A stretch of 64,000 nucleotides of DNA, from assembly GCF_015832195.1 (NCBI RefSeq), contig NC_052033.1, positions 5,270,001 through 5,334,000 of the forward strand, given 5' to 3'. Position 1 is the stretch's first letter, and every line of letters starts with the position of its first letter. Origin of the DNA: Motacilla alba alba. Its lineage: Eukaryota; Chordata; Aves; Passeriformes; Motacillidae. The notes beneath the pieces are model-generated. The model saw only the letters and a list, made by a program, of their open reading frames with translations, was not told the origin of the DNA and did not search any database. Positions 12,401 through 27,400 of this stretch are shown piece after piece. Position numbers and translations under genes: made by a program.

Positions 12401-15400
12401 ATCCCCTGCATTTATGATTGAGTAACAGCTAAATGTTAAATTCTTGGATTTTTTTTTTTTTTTTTGGATCCTCAGCAAAATGTCCCAGCCAGAGCAGAGA
12501 AATTATTTACCCATCATTCACATTATTTCAAGAGTACTGTTGCCATGAGGATTAATTTTCATGTTGTGTTCATGTGTTTTTCTTAAGACATTTTAGCCCT
12601 TTAAGCACAGAGTCGATTTTTTCCCTTCACTTCTACCTGTTTTATGTAGCCTGGCATTTCAGCAGCTTTTGGAAGTAATTGAATACGTTTTCCTGGTGCA
12701 GAACAAGATGCTGGACTGGATGCTCTTTCTTCAATCATATCCAGGCAGAAGCAGATGGGGCAGGAGATTGGCAATGAGCTGGACGAGCAGAACGGTAAGG
12801 ACAGCGCCTCGCCTCAGTGGGGTTTGCTCTTTTCTCTCCTCACACACCTGCCCCCTGCCCGCAGAGCCAGCAGCTGGCACCGAGGGCTTGTGTTCAGCTG
12901 CAGAGTGCCCACCATGCCCTGGCTCTGCTGTGCCCAGCGCTGGGATCTTCCCCCCAGCCTGACCTTCGAGCAGAGGCGTCGGTGATTGCTGCTCCAAAGC
13001 ACAGAATGCATGTTGTGCTCCATCTTCTGCCTTTTTCCGTTTCGTGACAGCTTTTATGTGGTGCAGGGCTCCACGTGAGCATTGTCATTGTGTGTCCTTC
13101 CTGGTCAGCTGAGCGGAGAAGTCTTGAGGCAGCAATGGAAGGAGAAGCACTGCATTGTTTGCTCCAAGTGGTTGGGTTTGGGAGGGTTTGTGGCAGTGGG
13201 TATAGCTCAAATTAAGTGTAATACTGAACCAGGAGAGCACCTAGCTCCTTCCAGAGGAGCCAGTGGCCGAGTGGAGCTGCTCTCCTGCAGTAATAAATAA
13301 ATAAATAAATGTGCTGTGTTACCTCGCTGTGCACGTGGCGCGAGCTGGCCCTGCAGAGCAGATCCTCCAGTGCTCCTGACCTCTCCATCCCTTCCTCAGG
13401 CTGTGCTCAGGGCTCCTGACCTCTCCATCCTTTCCACCTGGAACAGCCCAGGGAAAGCCCTGGCCTTCATCCCTGCCCTGTGCTTCCCCACTCAGCAGGG
13501 CAGTGTCCTTTTCCTTGCTGAGAGCCCTGAAACCCAGCCCTGATTCCTGCTTCTTCCTGGGCTGCAGCTCTTTGGGAGCCTGGAGCCCCTCTGCTCAGAG
13601 TGAGGGGTTCCAAACCCGCAGCACTGCCACGAGTGGCTCAGATTGAGGGATCCCAGAGTCCCATTCCTGCTGCGAGGGGCTTCCAGAGTCCCATCCCTGC
13701 CGTGAGAGCTGCAGGGCAGCTTGGATTGAGGGTTCCAGAGTCCCATCACTGCCCTGAGAGGGTTCCAGAGTCCCTCATTGCCATGAGAGCTGCAGGGCAG
13801 CTTGGATTGAGGGTTCCAGAGTCCCTCATTGCCATGAGTGCTGCAGGGCAGCTCTGCTCTACAGCACACTGAGCAGGAGGGTGGATTTCTCCTGTTTGCC
13901 ACGGCTAAACCCAGGAGGGATGGGAAATGCTCAGAATATGTCTTTGTTTATTAATCTTAGGGTTGTTAAGGAAGGGTTTGTGCAGCTGGGACAGACCATG
14001 CTCAGTGCTCTTGTCATATTTGGATCCTCTGCCTCGTGTGAGGAAAGGCATTTTCAATTAGGGGTCTCCTCTCATAGGTTCCTTTATTAATTGTTGCTTA
14101 AAAAGTCATATTAATTGCTTTTTTTTTCTCTAAATAGGAAACAGGTGGGAAGCATGAGCATGTTTATGGATTGTCTGTGAAACTTTGGTTTCTCCTCAGG
14201 AGAATACACAATCTGTGTCCCATTTCCCTGCTGGGGGTTGGGGATGGTTCCCCAAATTCTTACGTTTTTGGGACCCTGAAGGTTCTGTGTTTTGTGCCAC
14301 TGCATTTTTGCCGGACTTCTAGCATCGAGACCTTGAGCTATCTGTGAAATGGCATATATTTAACCCTTCTTTTTACAAACCCTGCGGGTAGTGCTGGTGT
14401 CGTTTGTCTTAGTTACAAAGCCTCGAGCACACTGCGGTGTTTCCTTGGAGCTCCACCTTGAGCTCGAGGCAGCTCCTCCCGGAGGGGAGCTTTGCTGGGA
14501 GCAGGGAGTGCTGGGGCCTGGCGGCTGCCCAGAGCCCGTGTCCCAGCTGCCAGCCCTCTGGAGTGTCCCCAGGAGGGGCTGCAGCTGTGCAGAGGGAGCA
14601 GTCTGACTCTCCAGATGTGGGGCAGCTCACTCAGCGCTCGGCTCCATCCCTGCCAGGCCAGTGGAGCTCCCCTGTTTCCTGACTCCATGCAATCCCTTTT
14701 CCTGGCCTTTCTGGGCAGATGTGGGGGGGATAAGGTCAGCCACGTTGTTGTCACTGGCACCCTGGAGAAGCTGCAGTCCTTAGCAATATTTTCCAGGGGC
14801 CGTTTTCCCTGTGCACATCTTACTTCATGCCTGTGCTTAACCATGAGCAGACTTTGCTCAGGCTCTGTGCCAAGGTGGTGTCGCTGCTGCTGGCTCAGGC
14901 TGATGAGGATAACTGCCCTGTCATTTCCCCTCGCCTGGAATCCCTTTCCTTCCTGGTGCTGAGTGATAATGGCATCGTCTGCCTCGTGGGGAGGCAGGGG
15001 AAGTTCATCTTCATTAAGTGCTGCTTCAACATTTCTCTTTCCTGCAGTCAGACTTTCCATCAGAGCCCCTTTCTGTGGGAAGCTCCACTTCCCCTGCCTG
15101 GCTGCTGGGGATGTTCCCACCTTGTGCGGCTCAGGAGGTGCCTGCAGCTTGTGCTGCTGTTCAAATCAACCCCGGCTCCCTCCAGAAGCACTGATAGTGT
15201 GCGTTCCTGAATTGGGCTTTAGGGAGCTGGGCACTGATTTTCCAGACTTGTTCCTCAGTGTCGGGTCTCCTGCCCACCCAGGGACGCCAGATGTGGGGTT
15301 TCACCCCTGGATTGGGGTGACCCCAAAAGATGGAAAAGTCTCTCCTCCAACCCGTGCCTTCGAAGAAAGACTCAGCAGTCCTCTGTTGTCTGTTCTCAAG

Positions 15401-18400
15401 GTTGTTTATTGTTGGTTATCTAAAAGATTCTTTTCCTGAGCTGCTGTCCCCGTTCAGCAGCTCAGACAAAGGCACACTGCCCTCCCAAGGGCTGCTGCCA
15501 TCTTTTATATCACACATTACGTGTTACATGTTTATGCTTTTCCCCCAATGCCTACTATCTATATTGAATGGTGACTTTCTACTCTAAACCAATCTGTGAG
15601 TGCCAACATCACCAAAGACATGGAGGCTGGGAAGGAGAAAGAAGGAGGACAGGGCACACCCAAATCCCTCCATCTTAGAACCCCTGACCCCCATGGACAA
15701 AACTTGGACCCCTTGGCTTAAAACCCCCCTGTACAGCACTCAGAAATCCTTCCTTTCACTTCGTGACTACTTCTACTACAATACCTAAACTTGTGTGTGT
15801 GGCTTGTAATTCTTCATGCAGAGTTGGTGATTTGCTCCACGGGCTAAGATCAAAACCCCACGTGTGTCTTTGGCTGCTGCCAGGGTCTCAGAGCCCCCTG
15901 CCAGCGGCTCTGGCCATCCAGGGCACCCAGAGGGATGTCCTGGGTTCCCACACTCGGGTCTGCCTTTTCCATCGCAAGGCTCTCTGGAGGAGTTCCCTGC
16001 CAGCTCTCCCGGGTGGCCAGAGGCGTTTCCCCCGGGTGCCAGCTGGTGTAGCTGTGCGTTTGCAGATGCACCAGGACCGGGGATCAGTTATGCACAGTTT
16101 ACTCCTCACTTGCGACTGGCTTTGTGCTTGTTAAATGACTGCAAAGTGATTAAAGCCCGGGAGGGAGGTGCCTCGGTGCTGCTGGGGGGCAGGAGCAGGA
16201 GCAGGGCTGAAGTTCTGTCCCAGGGCATCCCTGGGGACAGCTGTGCCCATGGACCCAGGTGACACCAGGTGACACCAGCCTGCCTGAGCCCCACCCATCT
16301 CTGCAGGAACCTCTGGAGGCAGCAGGGGCTGCTCAGGTGGGTCCCTCCAGGCACAGAATGTTCTGGAAGAGCCCATTCCTCCCAGGGAACAGCCGGGGTG
16401 GGTGTTGGTGTGCTGAGCCCCGTCCTTGGCTCTCTCTGTGCAGCATCCAGTTTCAGTGGGGGTCTCTGGTGGCTCTGTGCTCAGGTTTCCACTGTAGCCC
16501 TGTCCTGCAGATTTTGTGGCTCTGCTCGGAGCTGATGGGGCTCTGCAAACCCCCCGAGCTGGGCATTTTGCACTGATGAGCCCAAGAGAAGCTGGGTACC
16601 AGGAGACATTGTTTTTTTCCAGCCCCAGGAGTCTGCTAGCTGTGGGGATTAGCAGAAGAATTTTCCCATCATTAGCTCCAAATTTGGCCCCAGAAAACTT
16701 TCTGTAATCCTTTCATCTGTTCCATAAAAAAAATAAAAAAGAAAGCAAATAGTGTAAATGGCCTCTGGCCCTGGTGATGAGGCAATCTAATCTAGTGCAA
16801 TAATTGTGGAAGAATGCTTTCAGAAATTGTGAATGCTGTTTGTTTTACCCTTATAGAGATGTTGTTTTCTCATTGTGACATGCTTGCATGAGAATGGAGT
16901 ACTCTGGGATGGATGGTAAATATTGGGAGCTTGCAAAACTCCCTGGTTGGCGTTTCTCCCTGCCAGGGTCATTTCTTTGCTCTGTTGAGGAGGGGTTCTT
17001 TTGCTTCCGGCTCCTCTGAGCTTCCAGCAGAGCATGAATAAGTTCATGGGTAGAGAAGCTGCAACATCAGAGCCTTCATGTCCTCCTCCTGCTCAGGAGA
17101 GCGCTGCCCCCAGCCAGGATGTTCCTGCCCAGAGTGGAGCATTTGAAGTAAACCATCTCTCACAATAATCCTGTAATTATACGGTTATGTAACGTTTTGA
17201 ATTTCTTGTCAAAATCAAGTTTCTGAAAGCGACCAGAAGTTGTGGCACGATGGTTTTGTTTGCAAGAGCTCTGCAAAGCAAGGTTGCAGCGTCACCTCCG
17301 CTCACAGTGGGTGGCACAGACTCCTCCAGGGGCACTCAGCTCAGCCTGCTGGGAGATTTTTGTTACCCTGGCACTTCCTCCAGAGTGCTGGAGCCCAGAG
17401 CCCGTTCTGGCTGCTCTGCACACACCTGGAGCATTGTCCTGGCCCCATGGGTTCAGGGGTGAACCATCCCTGGTGCTGCAGGAGCTGCTGGGAGCAGCAG
17501 CAGGGATCAGGTTCCCCTCAGCCAGGGCAGTGCTCAGCCCCTGCTGCAGCAGCCCGCTCAGGACACGGGCAGCAAAGGCTTCTCCTAAAGATTATTTACA
17601 TACCTATTGCAAAATGCTGGAGCCATTTCACATTTCTGTTTATTAGGAGCGTTTTTGCTGTCGTACAAACTAATCAGCACTGGGGATGGGCTGTGCCTGA
17701 GAGCCTCAGAGCAGGGGCTGGGGGTGCATTGCATCATTGGTAGGATTAGTCTGTAAATCAGAAATGATTAAGGATTGAAGTTTTAGAAATGTTCATCGTC
17801 TTGTCCAAACTGTTTTCACGCTGTGGAGCTGCAGCCCTGCCTGCTGTGAGCCCCTGGGGGTGGCTCCAGTGCTGCCTGCTGGGCTCTGGAGGTGTTCAGC
17901 ATTCCCTGGGCAGGCTGAGCACCAGCAGGTTCAGCTTGGCTGCAAACCTCCGTGCAGGGCCATGTGTTTCTAATATTCAGATTTAAAATAACCATCCCTC
18001 GCCCCAGTGACCTCAGGCCATGCAGATAGATTTTAATTTTGCTTCCTGAGCTTATTGTGTGGAATAGAAACAACTTCAGTGTTACTGGGGCAGGGCTCTG
18101 TCTTTATTGCACATTGTTTAAGTGGATTTAACCCTTCCTAGGGGAAAAATTAACTTTGCTTTTTGTCTAGAGGGGTCTAAATAGTGCAATACTTGGGCTG
18201 GGTGTGAACGCTGGGAAGCTGGGAGGTGGCAGACCTGAGGTTCCACAGCACTTCTTGGGTGTGTTTTTAGTCCTAAAGCCCTTGCACTCTGTTTTCTGCA
18301 GGACTTGCCTCATTATTTGCACAGGACTCGATCTCTTCTGGGGCTGAGCTGTGCATTTGTGGTGGCAAGAACTGTTTGCAAGGTCCTGCCTCGCTCCTCC

Positions 18401-21400
18401 TAGGTGGGAAATCGTTCAGAGAGTGAGGCCAGGCTTGTGAGAGGGCTTGTGGCAGCAGCAGCAGCAGATAAATGCAGATAAATGTGTCCTCAGAGCATGA
18501 AACTGCCTGTGCTGCTGCCCAGGAGCTGGGGCTGAGGGGGTTAACCCATCCTGAGTGCTCCCCTCTGAGTGCCACCCAGGCTGGGCTGCAGGGAATCAGG
18601 GAATGCCTGGGCTGGGGAGGGAGCTCTGGGGGTCACCTGGACTGGGGAGGGAGCCGTGGGCATCACCTGGGCTGGGAGGGAGCCCTGGGGGTCACCTGGG
18701 GTAGGAAGGAGCTCTGGGGGTCCCCTGGGCCACCCCCAGGAGGGGCTGGGGATGTGGAATCATCTCCTGGTGAAAGGCCTTTAACACCACCGAGTCCAGC
18801 TGAAAACCTGGCACTGCCAGGTCCCCACGAAACCATGCCCCTGAAATATAAAAATATATTAGAAAGGTAGATAAGGTTTGCTTTGCTTGTGGTTTTCAAA
18901 AAGGGAGCTTCAGACTCTCTTTGAGCATCCAAAATAAACCTTCACTGTCGCTTTTCCTATTTCTGTCTGAGTTGGAGTAATAGTGTTTCATGTCCCAGGG
19001 AAGCTGCCAAAGTCAGAGCACACTCGGAGCTGCTGTCAGGAGGGCCGTGCTGGGAAGGTCTGTGGGGGAGCTTTAACTGCAGAGCAGGGCTGGGGCTGTG
19101 TGCAGTCCGTGAGGAATGCAGCCTCGTGCCGGGTGATGAGGATAAAACAAATTATTTGGTATCTGTCAAGGAGGTAACCCTGCCTGTGCTGCCTGCTGGG
19201 TGGTGGAAACGCAGGTTACACTGGATTTGCATTGCTTTGAGAAAGGTAGCTAGGCAAAAAAAAAAAAGGATTTCTAGTTTTTCCTAACCTTTTAAGTACG
19301 AGACTTTGCTGCTTCAGTATTTCCAGTGTTCATTTATCTGTGAAATTTCCTGGTATTCTTAAAGGGAACGTGGAGAAAGCAGGGAAGCCACTGCAGAATG
19401 GATCTGTCTCCAGGCCTGGGTCAGCAGCCAGATGGGAACCTGCACAGGGAGCTCTGCAGCTCAGGCTCGGGGTAATTTCAGCAGTGTTGGATGATTGGAG
19501 CAGCGTGAGGAGGTGTGAGGTGTCCTGGCCATGGCTTCACAGAGGGCTGCTGACAGCACGGGGAGGAACAGGGAGCAATCATCCTCCTGCTGCCTGTCAG
19601 GCTCTGCTGGGCTGGGTGTGCATCCTCTTACAGCCTGTCAGGCTCTGCTGGGCTGGGTTTCCATCCCTGTGCAGCCTCAGGCTCTGCTGGGCTGGGTTTC
19701 CATCCCTGTGCAGCCTCAGGCTCTGCTGGGCTGGCTTTGCCATGCAGTCCCATCCTTCTTGGTTTTCCCCTTCAATCCGGGTGTCTGCTCTTGGGCCTGT
19801 CACTTGTGTGCATTGTCCTTGGTCCCCAGCTGGAGCAGGGATTGTTCTGTCTCCCTGCTGTGTGAACAGAGCTCACATCCCCTCATATAGAGCTCTAACA
19901 CACTAAAGCAGCACAGAACCTGAAAAACAGGAAAGCTGAACCTGAGGCATCACCCGAAGTGACTGGAAACCCTGGAAGCAGGGCTGCTGATGGGGAGCAG
20001 CCAAGGGCTCAGCGTGGTGTGTGCTGCTGAGCCTGGGGAGGGTTTGCTGCTGTGGGCAGGGGGATGCAGAGGATGCTGCTGCTGCTCCCAGGGCTGTTTG
20101 CTGCTGCTGTTCCCCATGGGGTGTGTGTTCTCAGCTGCTCCCAGAAGTGTTTTAAGCTGCTTCCCGGGGTGTTTGCAGAGGATGCTGCTCCCAGGGCTGT
20201 TTGCTGCTGCTGTTCCCCATGGGGTGTGTGTTCTCAGCTGCTCCCAGGGATGTTTGCAGAGGATGCTGCTCTGAGGGTTGTTCTCAGCTGCTCCCAGGGG
20301 TGTTTTCAGCTCCCAGGGGTGCTCTCAGCTGCTCCCAGGGGTGTTCTCAGCTGCTCCCAGGGGTGTTTTCAGCTCCCAGGGGTGCTCTCAGCTGCTCCCA
20401 GGGGTGTTTTCAGCCCTGGAGCTGCACCTGGGGGGATGAAAGCGCCGCTGCTGCCTGGGGCTGCTCACACACAATGAGCCTGGCTGGCCCCTTGGCACGG
20501 GCAGCCTTTTTCCTTGAATAGTTCAGGCTGTAAAATAACTGTTCAACATTTGTCTTCTCAATTATGTGGATTTTTCCACAGTTAGTCAATCCCTACCTCA
20601 CCCACCCCGTGCTGGGGAGGGGGAAGCTGTCTCCCTCCATCTGTCTGACCAGGGACCAGAACTGCTGGGGAAATGAGCTTCCAGCTTTTTTAAGCCTTTC
20701 AGGATTTTTTGATAAGAATTATGATCTCAAACATCTTCTTTGTTAAGCCTTGTCTTTAGTTTCCTAGTGGAGAGCTCTGGTAGAAGCCTCAGCTTTCAGC
20801 ACAGGAGAGTTTCCCATCTGCTCCTTCAGGCATTTGATTTAAACTGTTTGAAAAGAAAACAAAACCTAACTGTAATTGTAGATATTTCAAAACGCTGATG
20901 ATTTTTTTCCATGTTAATTTAGCTTTTCCTCCACTCAAGTTGGGACTGTGCAGAGGGGATTTGTTTTCCCAGCCTGCTTTCTTAGGATGTCTGTCATGTG
21001 TCATAAAGGACAGGGAGGGACAGGCCCGGTCTGTTCTCCTTTAGAGCCCCTTTTTGGTAACCCCTCCCTGCCTGGCAGCAGCTGGAATTCTGTGTCCTGA
21101 CCTTCCAGGTGCTGCTTGTGGCACACAAAGGCAGGGGATGAGCTGTCCCGTGCAGAACAGCCTTTGCTAGAGGATCTGGGAAAATGTGTGAGTTTGTGTA
21201 ATTTTATTTATTTTACCCTTGTAGATACACCAAGGTGTTCTCCCTGGCTCGTTCTCCTCTGTTTTTGGCTGAATTGGGAAGGTTTGGCCGAATCAGGGAG
21301 GGTTTTACGGTTCCAGTCAGGATCCCAAATGCTTCCTGTGTGCCCCGAGCTGGTGCTCCCTGAGCAGGACACGGCTGCTTCAGCGCTTTCTCCTGGTGAC

Positions 21401-24400
21401 ATTTCCCTGTCTCTGGGCAGTGTTTTATTCTCCAGTCCTTAAGCACCACTTAGGCTAAAAATAATGTTTTATTTTTAAATATTTGCTATTTGTGGCAGTG
21501 AAATGCAGCTTGATGGTTTCTACTTCAGTGTGTACGTTAAAGACTCTGACTTCAGTGCTTCCTCTGTGCCTTCCCCTTCTCAGAGGGTTTTTGGAGGTTT
21601 TATGGGGGAGGGTTTAAGGTGGCTGCTCTGTCCCATGCTGTGGGACATCCCCAGGAGGAGCTGCTAGCCCAGGCATGGCGGGAGAGGTGATCTCCAGCCG
21701 TGGAAGGGAGTCGTGCTTGGTGGGAAGCTCCTGTGTCACGGTGGTTCCTTGGGGCTGCTGGGCACTTCGTGGGCCTTTAATAGATTTCCCAGGAATCCTG
21801 GGGGGCTGGAGCTGCAGGGTTACAGCTCAGGAGAGGAGGAGGAAGCCACGTTCCTGGGCACGCTGTGCTCCTGAGGCATTGCTGGAATCTGACAGCGCTT
21901 TGAACGGGGCTCGCCCAGCCCGAGCTGCTGCCCAGGGCTCTCCACACGTCCTGCTGCTTTTCCCATTACCTCCACGAGCTCGTCCCTCCTCCCAGCTCCT
22001 CTGCCACCTCTGCTGTTCTCCTGAGCACAGTGTACTGCTGCTGTGGCAGTGCCTGGAGATGCTGCACTGCCTTTGGGGTGCCTGCAGTGCCTGGCGTGGG
22101 GCTGCTGCCCAGCCCAGCTCCCAGCTCCAGTCTGTCCCTGCCAGGAGCTGGGCTGGGGCTGGGGCAGCAGAACCCTCCACAGGTGCACCCTGGGGTGGAT
22201 GTGCCATGTAATTTTAAGTGTTAAGTTTCAGGAAAGCCCAAGTGCCAGGTTGTGCCCACCGTGTTGGTGGGAGCTGACCTTTCAGGGAGGGGTTGTGGCC
22301 GGTGCTGTGTCAGGTTTTGCTGTCTAATGCCAGGGTAGCTTGATGGAGGCACAGGGAAAGCAGGGAGCAGTTCTTCCTCAGAGCTGTTGTTTCAGTCAGG
22401 AACAAAATTAATGTGGCATAAAGGTGGCATTCTGCTAAAATGGTGAAGTTGGTATCTTAGAGCACCCAGTATCACCTAAAAACTGATAAAATCATTATGC
22501 TGTAACTGTTACTGTAAATTAGAGGAACTTCCCTGCAAGCTTGGTGTATTAAGTGTGTTTCATCCCTGTGCATGCCAAACCAAGTTGGTGTGGGTATTAT
22601 CCTGCTTGTGCCGTGAATTGTGAGAAACTCTGCCTGACTCCAGCCTTTCCTGAGAGCCCAGGGAGCTCTGGCAGGGAGGGGGGTGTGCTTGTTGTTCCCC
22701 CTGAGCTGCTCTTTCCCGACACCAGTAACTGGAATGATCCTGCAGCACAACAGTAGTACAACTCTTGGATGTGGAAGCAGACAAAATTCCACTTTCCTTT
22801 CTCCCAGTTTTACAAGGAACACTTCAGCATGAAGGGAATAAATCACACAAGGTACACGAGGTCCCATGACATGAAGTGTCTGGCATCAAAGTGCAGGGGC
22901 ACGATCAAATCTGCCTCTTGGCTGCGTGGATCCCTGTGCTGAAACAGCTCCAGCGCTGTTTGATCTCAGCATTTTGTTGGAAATTCTCTTACAGGACCAA
23001 GTTTGCTGAAAAATGCTGGTTTGGGGCCAGTCTTTAGTCTGAAACATGTGTGCCTGACAGCCTTTTTCCAAGCTCAGGGTAGGAATTCGAGCGATACCTT
23101 TGTGATAGAAAGCGATGGATTGGGCTCTGAGACACCGAGGCCACTGCTCCCAGCTTGGGGCAGGACAGGCTGGACTGGGATCAGGGACCCCAGGGCTCCC
23201 AGCTTGGGGCAGGACAGCCTGGGCTGGGATCAGAGACCCCAGGGCTCCCAGCCTGGGGCAGGACAGCCTGGGCTGGGCTGGGATCAGGGACCCCAGGGCT
23301 CCCAGCCTGGGGCAGGACAGCCTGGGCTGGGATCAGGGACCCCAGGGCTCCCAGCTTGGGGCAGGACAGCCTGGGCTGGGCTGGGATCAGGGACCCCAGG
23401 GCTCCCAGCCTGGGGCAGGACAGCCTGGGCTGGGATCAGAGACCCCAGGGCTCCCAGTTTGGGGCAGGACAGCCTAGGCTGGGCTGGGCTGGGATCATGG
23501 ACCCCAGGGTTCCCAGTTTGGAGCAGGACAGGCTGGGCTGGGCTGGGATCAGGGACCCCAGGGTTCCCAGTTTGGAGCAGACACCTTGGAGTGGGGTGCT
23601 CAGACTCAAACTGGAGCTGCAGGGGGTTGAGCTGTGGTGGCTTCCCTTGCTGGGGAAAGCTCTGTTTGGTGCTTTGTTGCAGGGGGAGTTTGCTGTGGCT
23701 GATGTGGGTGGTGTGCTCTCCCTGCAGGGAAAATGAATTTCACAGCTGGACACCACAGCACTTCTGAGAGGGCAGGGCTGAGGCTCTGAGGGTGAAATCA
23801 GCGTGTTTCCCTTCTGTTCCAGGGCCAGCCTTCTCCCTCAGTGGCTGCTGCTGCTGCTGAAGCTCCCTGAGCCCTTGCAGGTGATTTTCTCTCTGGGCAG
23901 GTGCTGGAGAGGCCAGCCGGGCTTTAGGCAGCCCTGCCCTGTCAGTGCAGGACACAACACCTGGGAGCTGTCCCCCACCTGCAGGGAGGGCTTGGAGAGG
24001 TTTCTGTTTCACCTCCTGGCAGAAGGGAACTCTCTGAAGTGGGAATATCCCCCAGATCTGCCCTGTGCTTCCTGCCAGCTGCAGTTCCTGCTGGAAGGGA
24101 ATGGCAGGAGGTTTTGTTGGGTGAGGGAAGCAAACAAAAACCAAAAATACCACAATCACAGCTGATTTAGAGAAACGTTAGAGCTTTGAGGTAAGCATGA
24201 GGCAGATTTCTCACTCTGCTCCTGTTGAGTGTTCACAGTGCAAGCGTGATGGCAAACTACCCTGGGCAGCTGTGGCTCTGCATGGCTTTGTTCTGAAGGT
24301 GAGATTGTTCCTCAGACCCTGCTGAAAGAGAAACTTTCAGATTTCTGTGAATAAAGGAGGTAAAACCCATTAATGCAGGGGCTGGGGAACCTTTTGGAGA

Positions 24401-27400
24401 GAGCACATGCCAGGCTTGCTCTGCTTCAGGCTCTCAACTCGTGCAGGATACAAATTACCAAACTGCTATCATTTCTGGCAAGTGTGGAGTTTCTCCTGTT
24501 TGCCATTCATCAAAGCTGGTTGTATTTATTATTTTTTATCACAATCTGTCTGTGTTTGATGTGCAGCAGAGTTGAAGGAGGAGTAATTGCTGTCTGCAGC
24601 AGATGTGTCAGAGCTGTCAGACACCCACAGAGATCCTCTCCAGGAGGGCAGCTCCAGGTCCATGCCCAGAGTGCCCAGGAGCTTCCTCTGCTCTCCAGCT
24701 CCTGCTGGACCCTCGTTACCATCACACTCCTGGCGGGGAGAGCCTTAATTAGCAGATCTCAATCAGTGCTTGCCAGAAGGTGCTTGGCTCTCCTGCAGGA
24801 CCTGGGGGCTCCTGCTCTGACAGAGCCCCTCAAGAGACCTTGTTGGGGTGGGGGCAGAGGCAGGTGGAGTGGGGCTCTGGAAATGGAGTGGGATTCTGGG
24901 GTTTCTGTGGCCTGGCTGCTCCTGCAGCTCGTTAGCATCACCCACACTGTGACATGGTGACAGCTGAACACTTTATCCCCTGAAGTTAGCAGGAAGATTA
25001 GGGAAAACTCTCATTCCAGAGCTGCCAGGAGCCTTTACAAGGGATGTGTTTTAAACAAGGCTCCCAGTAGTGTTTAAAGAAATTGGAAGGGGAAAACCAG
25101 TTTTAACAGGGATTAAATAGAGCAGCTGGGCATTAAAGGCAGCAGATGTTGTCTGCCTAAATCATCCACATGTACAGACCCTGCCAAGCACAGACACAGC
25201 CAAAGCCCCATCCTTCAGCCTGGGATAAAAACATCTCCTAAACGGGCTGGCACTGCTGGCTGCAGTGAGAGGTTTGGTTTTTGAAGGGGAAGCTCTCCAG
25301 AAGTTCTCACTAACAGTAATTGTGTGAAAATCAGCCACAGCCACAGCTCCATCCTGCCCCAGTGGCTGGGCTGCCAAGGCTGCTCCGCTGCAGCTCCATC
25401 CCATCCTGGTGTTCCTGCATCAAAGCGATGGTGATAAACACTGAATTCTCCAAACTCAGCCTTGCTCAGGAGATCCTGGGTAAAATGTGTCATTGCTGGC
25501 AGCAGCTCTTCCTGCCCCAAGCTGCGAGCTGAGGAGCTGCTGACACAGCCAAAGCTGTCCCCAGTGTTGGCTTTGTGTTCCCTCCTGCAGAGGATGCTCC
25601 TCCTCTTGTTGCCCCAAATCAGAAATGGTTTTTGCACCAGCTGAGGGTGGGAGTCGAGCTGCTGGTGGCTGCTGGGAGGGTGAGGTGGCTCCTGTGTGGG
25701 GCAGGGGCTCAGAGGGTTTGGTCTGTGGTTTGGTGGGGCTGTTCCCATGCACTCTGCTCTTCTGGGCTCTTCTGGGCTTGGAAGACTCCCTTCTTCTGGG
25801 AAGAAAGGGGGAGGAGTGGGGGGAAGAGAAATTCAGCAATTTAATGTGTTTCAGCGTTCCTGCGTGTCCTTCCCCACATCCTAAACATGAAAAATATCAG
25901 TGAGTTTCCCCTTGGCCCCGGGGGAAGAAAAAGGAGTCTCCAGCTGGAATTCATGAAGGTCTGCTGGAGGAAGGAGCAGTGTCATGGGCTTGGGGTGATC
26001 CCTCTGGAGCACAAGTGCTGTGCTGAGAGTGAACAGCCGGCTCATGCACACTTAAACTGTCCTCAGGCACCACCTCCCCGGCATTTCTTCATCCCTTCCA
26101 CGTGGGAGAGGAGCACAGGAAAAAAATAAACCGCAAAACACTGAAAAAAGGAGAGTTAGCAACCCAAAGGTACATTGTGTCCTTTGTAAAAAGAGGGCAC
26201 TGCTTTTCCTCTCGCTTTTAACGCTGCCTGATATGAGGGCTGCATTTTATTTTATTTTCAAGGTGCTTTTTAAGCATGGGGTCAGCAGTAAGGCTGGGTG
26301 ATCCTGCAGTCCTGTGCCTGCCAGTGATGCTGTTTCACAGGAATGTGTTTTTCCCCTCTTGGACTTCTTCAGACAATTGCCCAACTGTTGGAAGACAAGG
26401 TAGTGCTGCCTGAGGGGAGGAGGAGGAGGAGGAGGAGGAGGAAGTGCTGCACGCCAGGGGAGCCTCAGCAGGCCCAGCACACCCAGCTCCTCAGGGAGGA
26501 GGCTCTCTGCTCCTGTCCTGGGAGAGGCTCTGGCTGCTGGCTGTGCTCCTCCGTGCCAGCACTGAGATGCTCCCCTCACGTGGGTTTGGCAGGTGCTGGG
26601 CCCACGCTTTGGATCCTCACATCCGTGCCCATCCCTGGTGCTCTGCTCCCCCAGGACTGGGAGCTCTCTTGCTTCTCCTGCTCCTGAAACCAGCCCTGAG
26701 TGTTTGGGCTACTGCTCAAGGTCTGACAGTCACTGGGGAGCTCCTCTCCAGTGCGAGCAGGCAGTGAGGTCAGTCAGGGAAGGATTCAAGTTCTGCTTCC
26801 ACAGAAGCTGCTTCTGAGCTGCTCAGCTCAAGGTGCCCCTGCTGCTGGGGAGGAGGGGCTGCTGGCTGTGCCATCCCAGTAGTTCCTGCCCCTTTCAGGC
26901 TGGACACCGAGCTCCTGGGGGTTGTGCCTCAGTTTCCTTGGGAAGCTGTCCCGAAGCTGTTCTGTGCTGAGTGGTCCCTTTGTGCTGAGGTTTCCCAGGA
27001 CAGCTTTGACCCACTTGGCTCCTCACTCTGCTTCCTGCCCCATTTCTCTTGCATTTCTCTTATTTTAGCTGTCTCCCCAGTTGTGCTCACTTTCCGTGGT
27101 AAATGAGAGGGAAGTTGGTATTTTAATTTTCCCTGGCAATGAGCTCCTCTCATGGCACTTGTGCTCTAATAAAACACGAGGTCTAATAAAATCTAATCTA
27201 ATCTCCATCTAAAAAAATGGAGGTGTGCATCACTTCCATTCCTCTTGGAGAACAAGAGAAAGAAATCTTCTGTGGCTTTCTGCATTTAGTAACCAAAACC
27301 CCTCTTAGCAAAGAGCTCTGGCTCTTGGGTTTGCTGTTTTCAGCTGTTGAATTCCTTGCAGGAGTGGCACAGGCAGGGCCTGGGAGGGCTCCAGGGCCCT

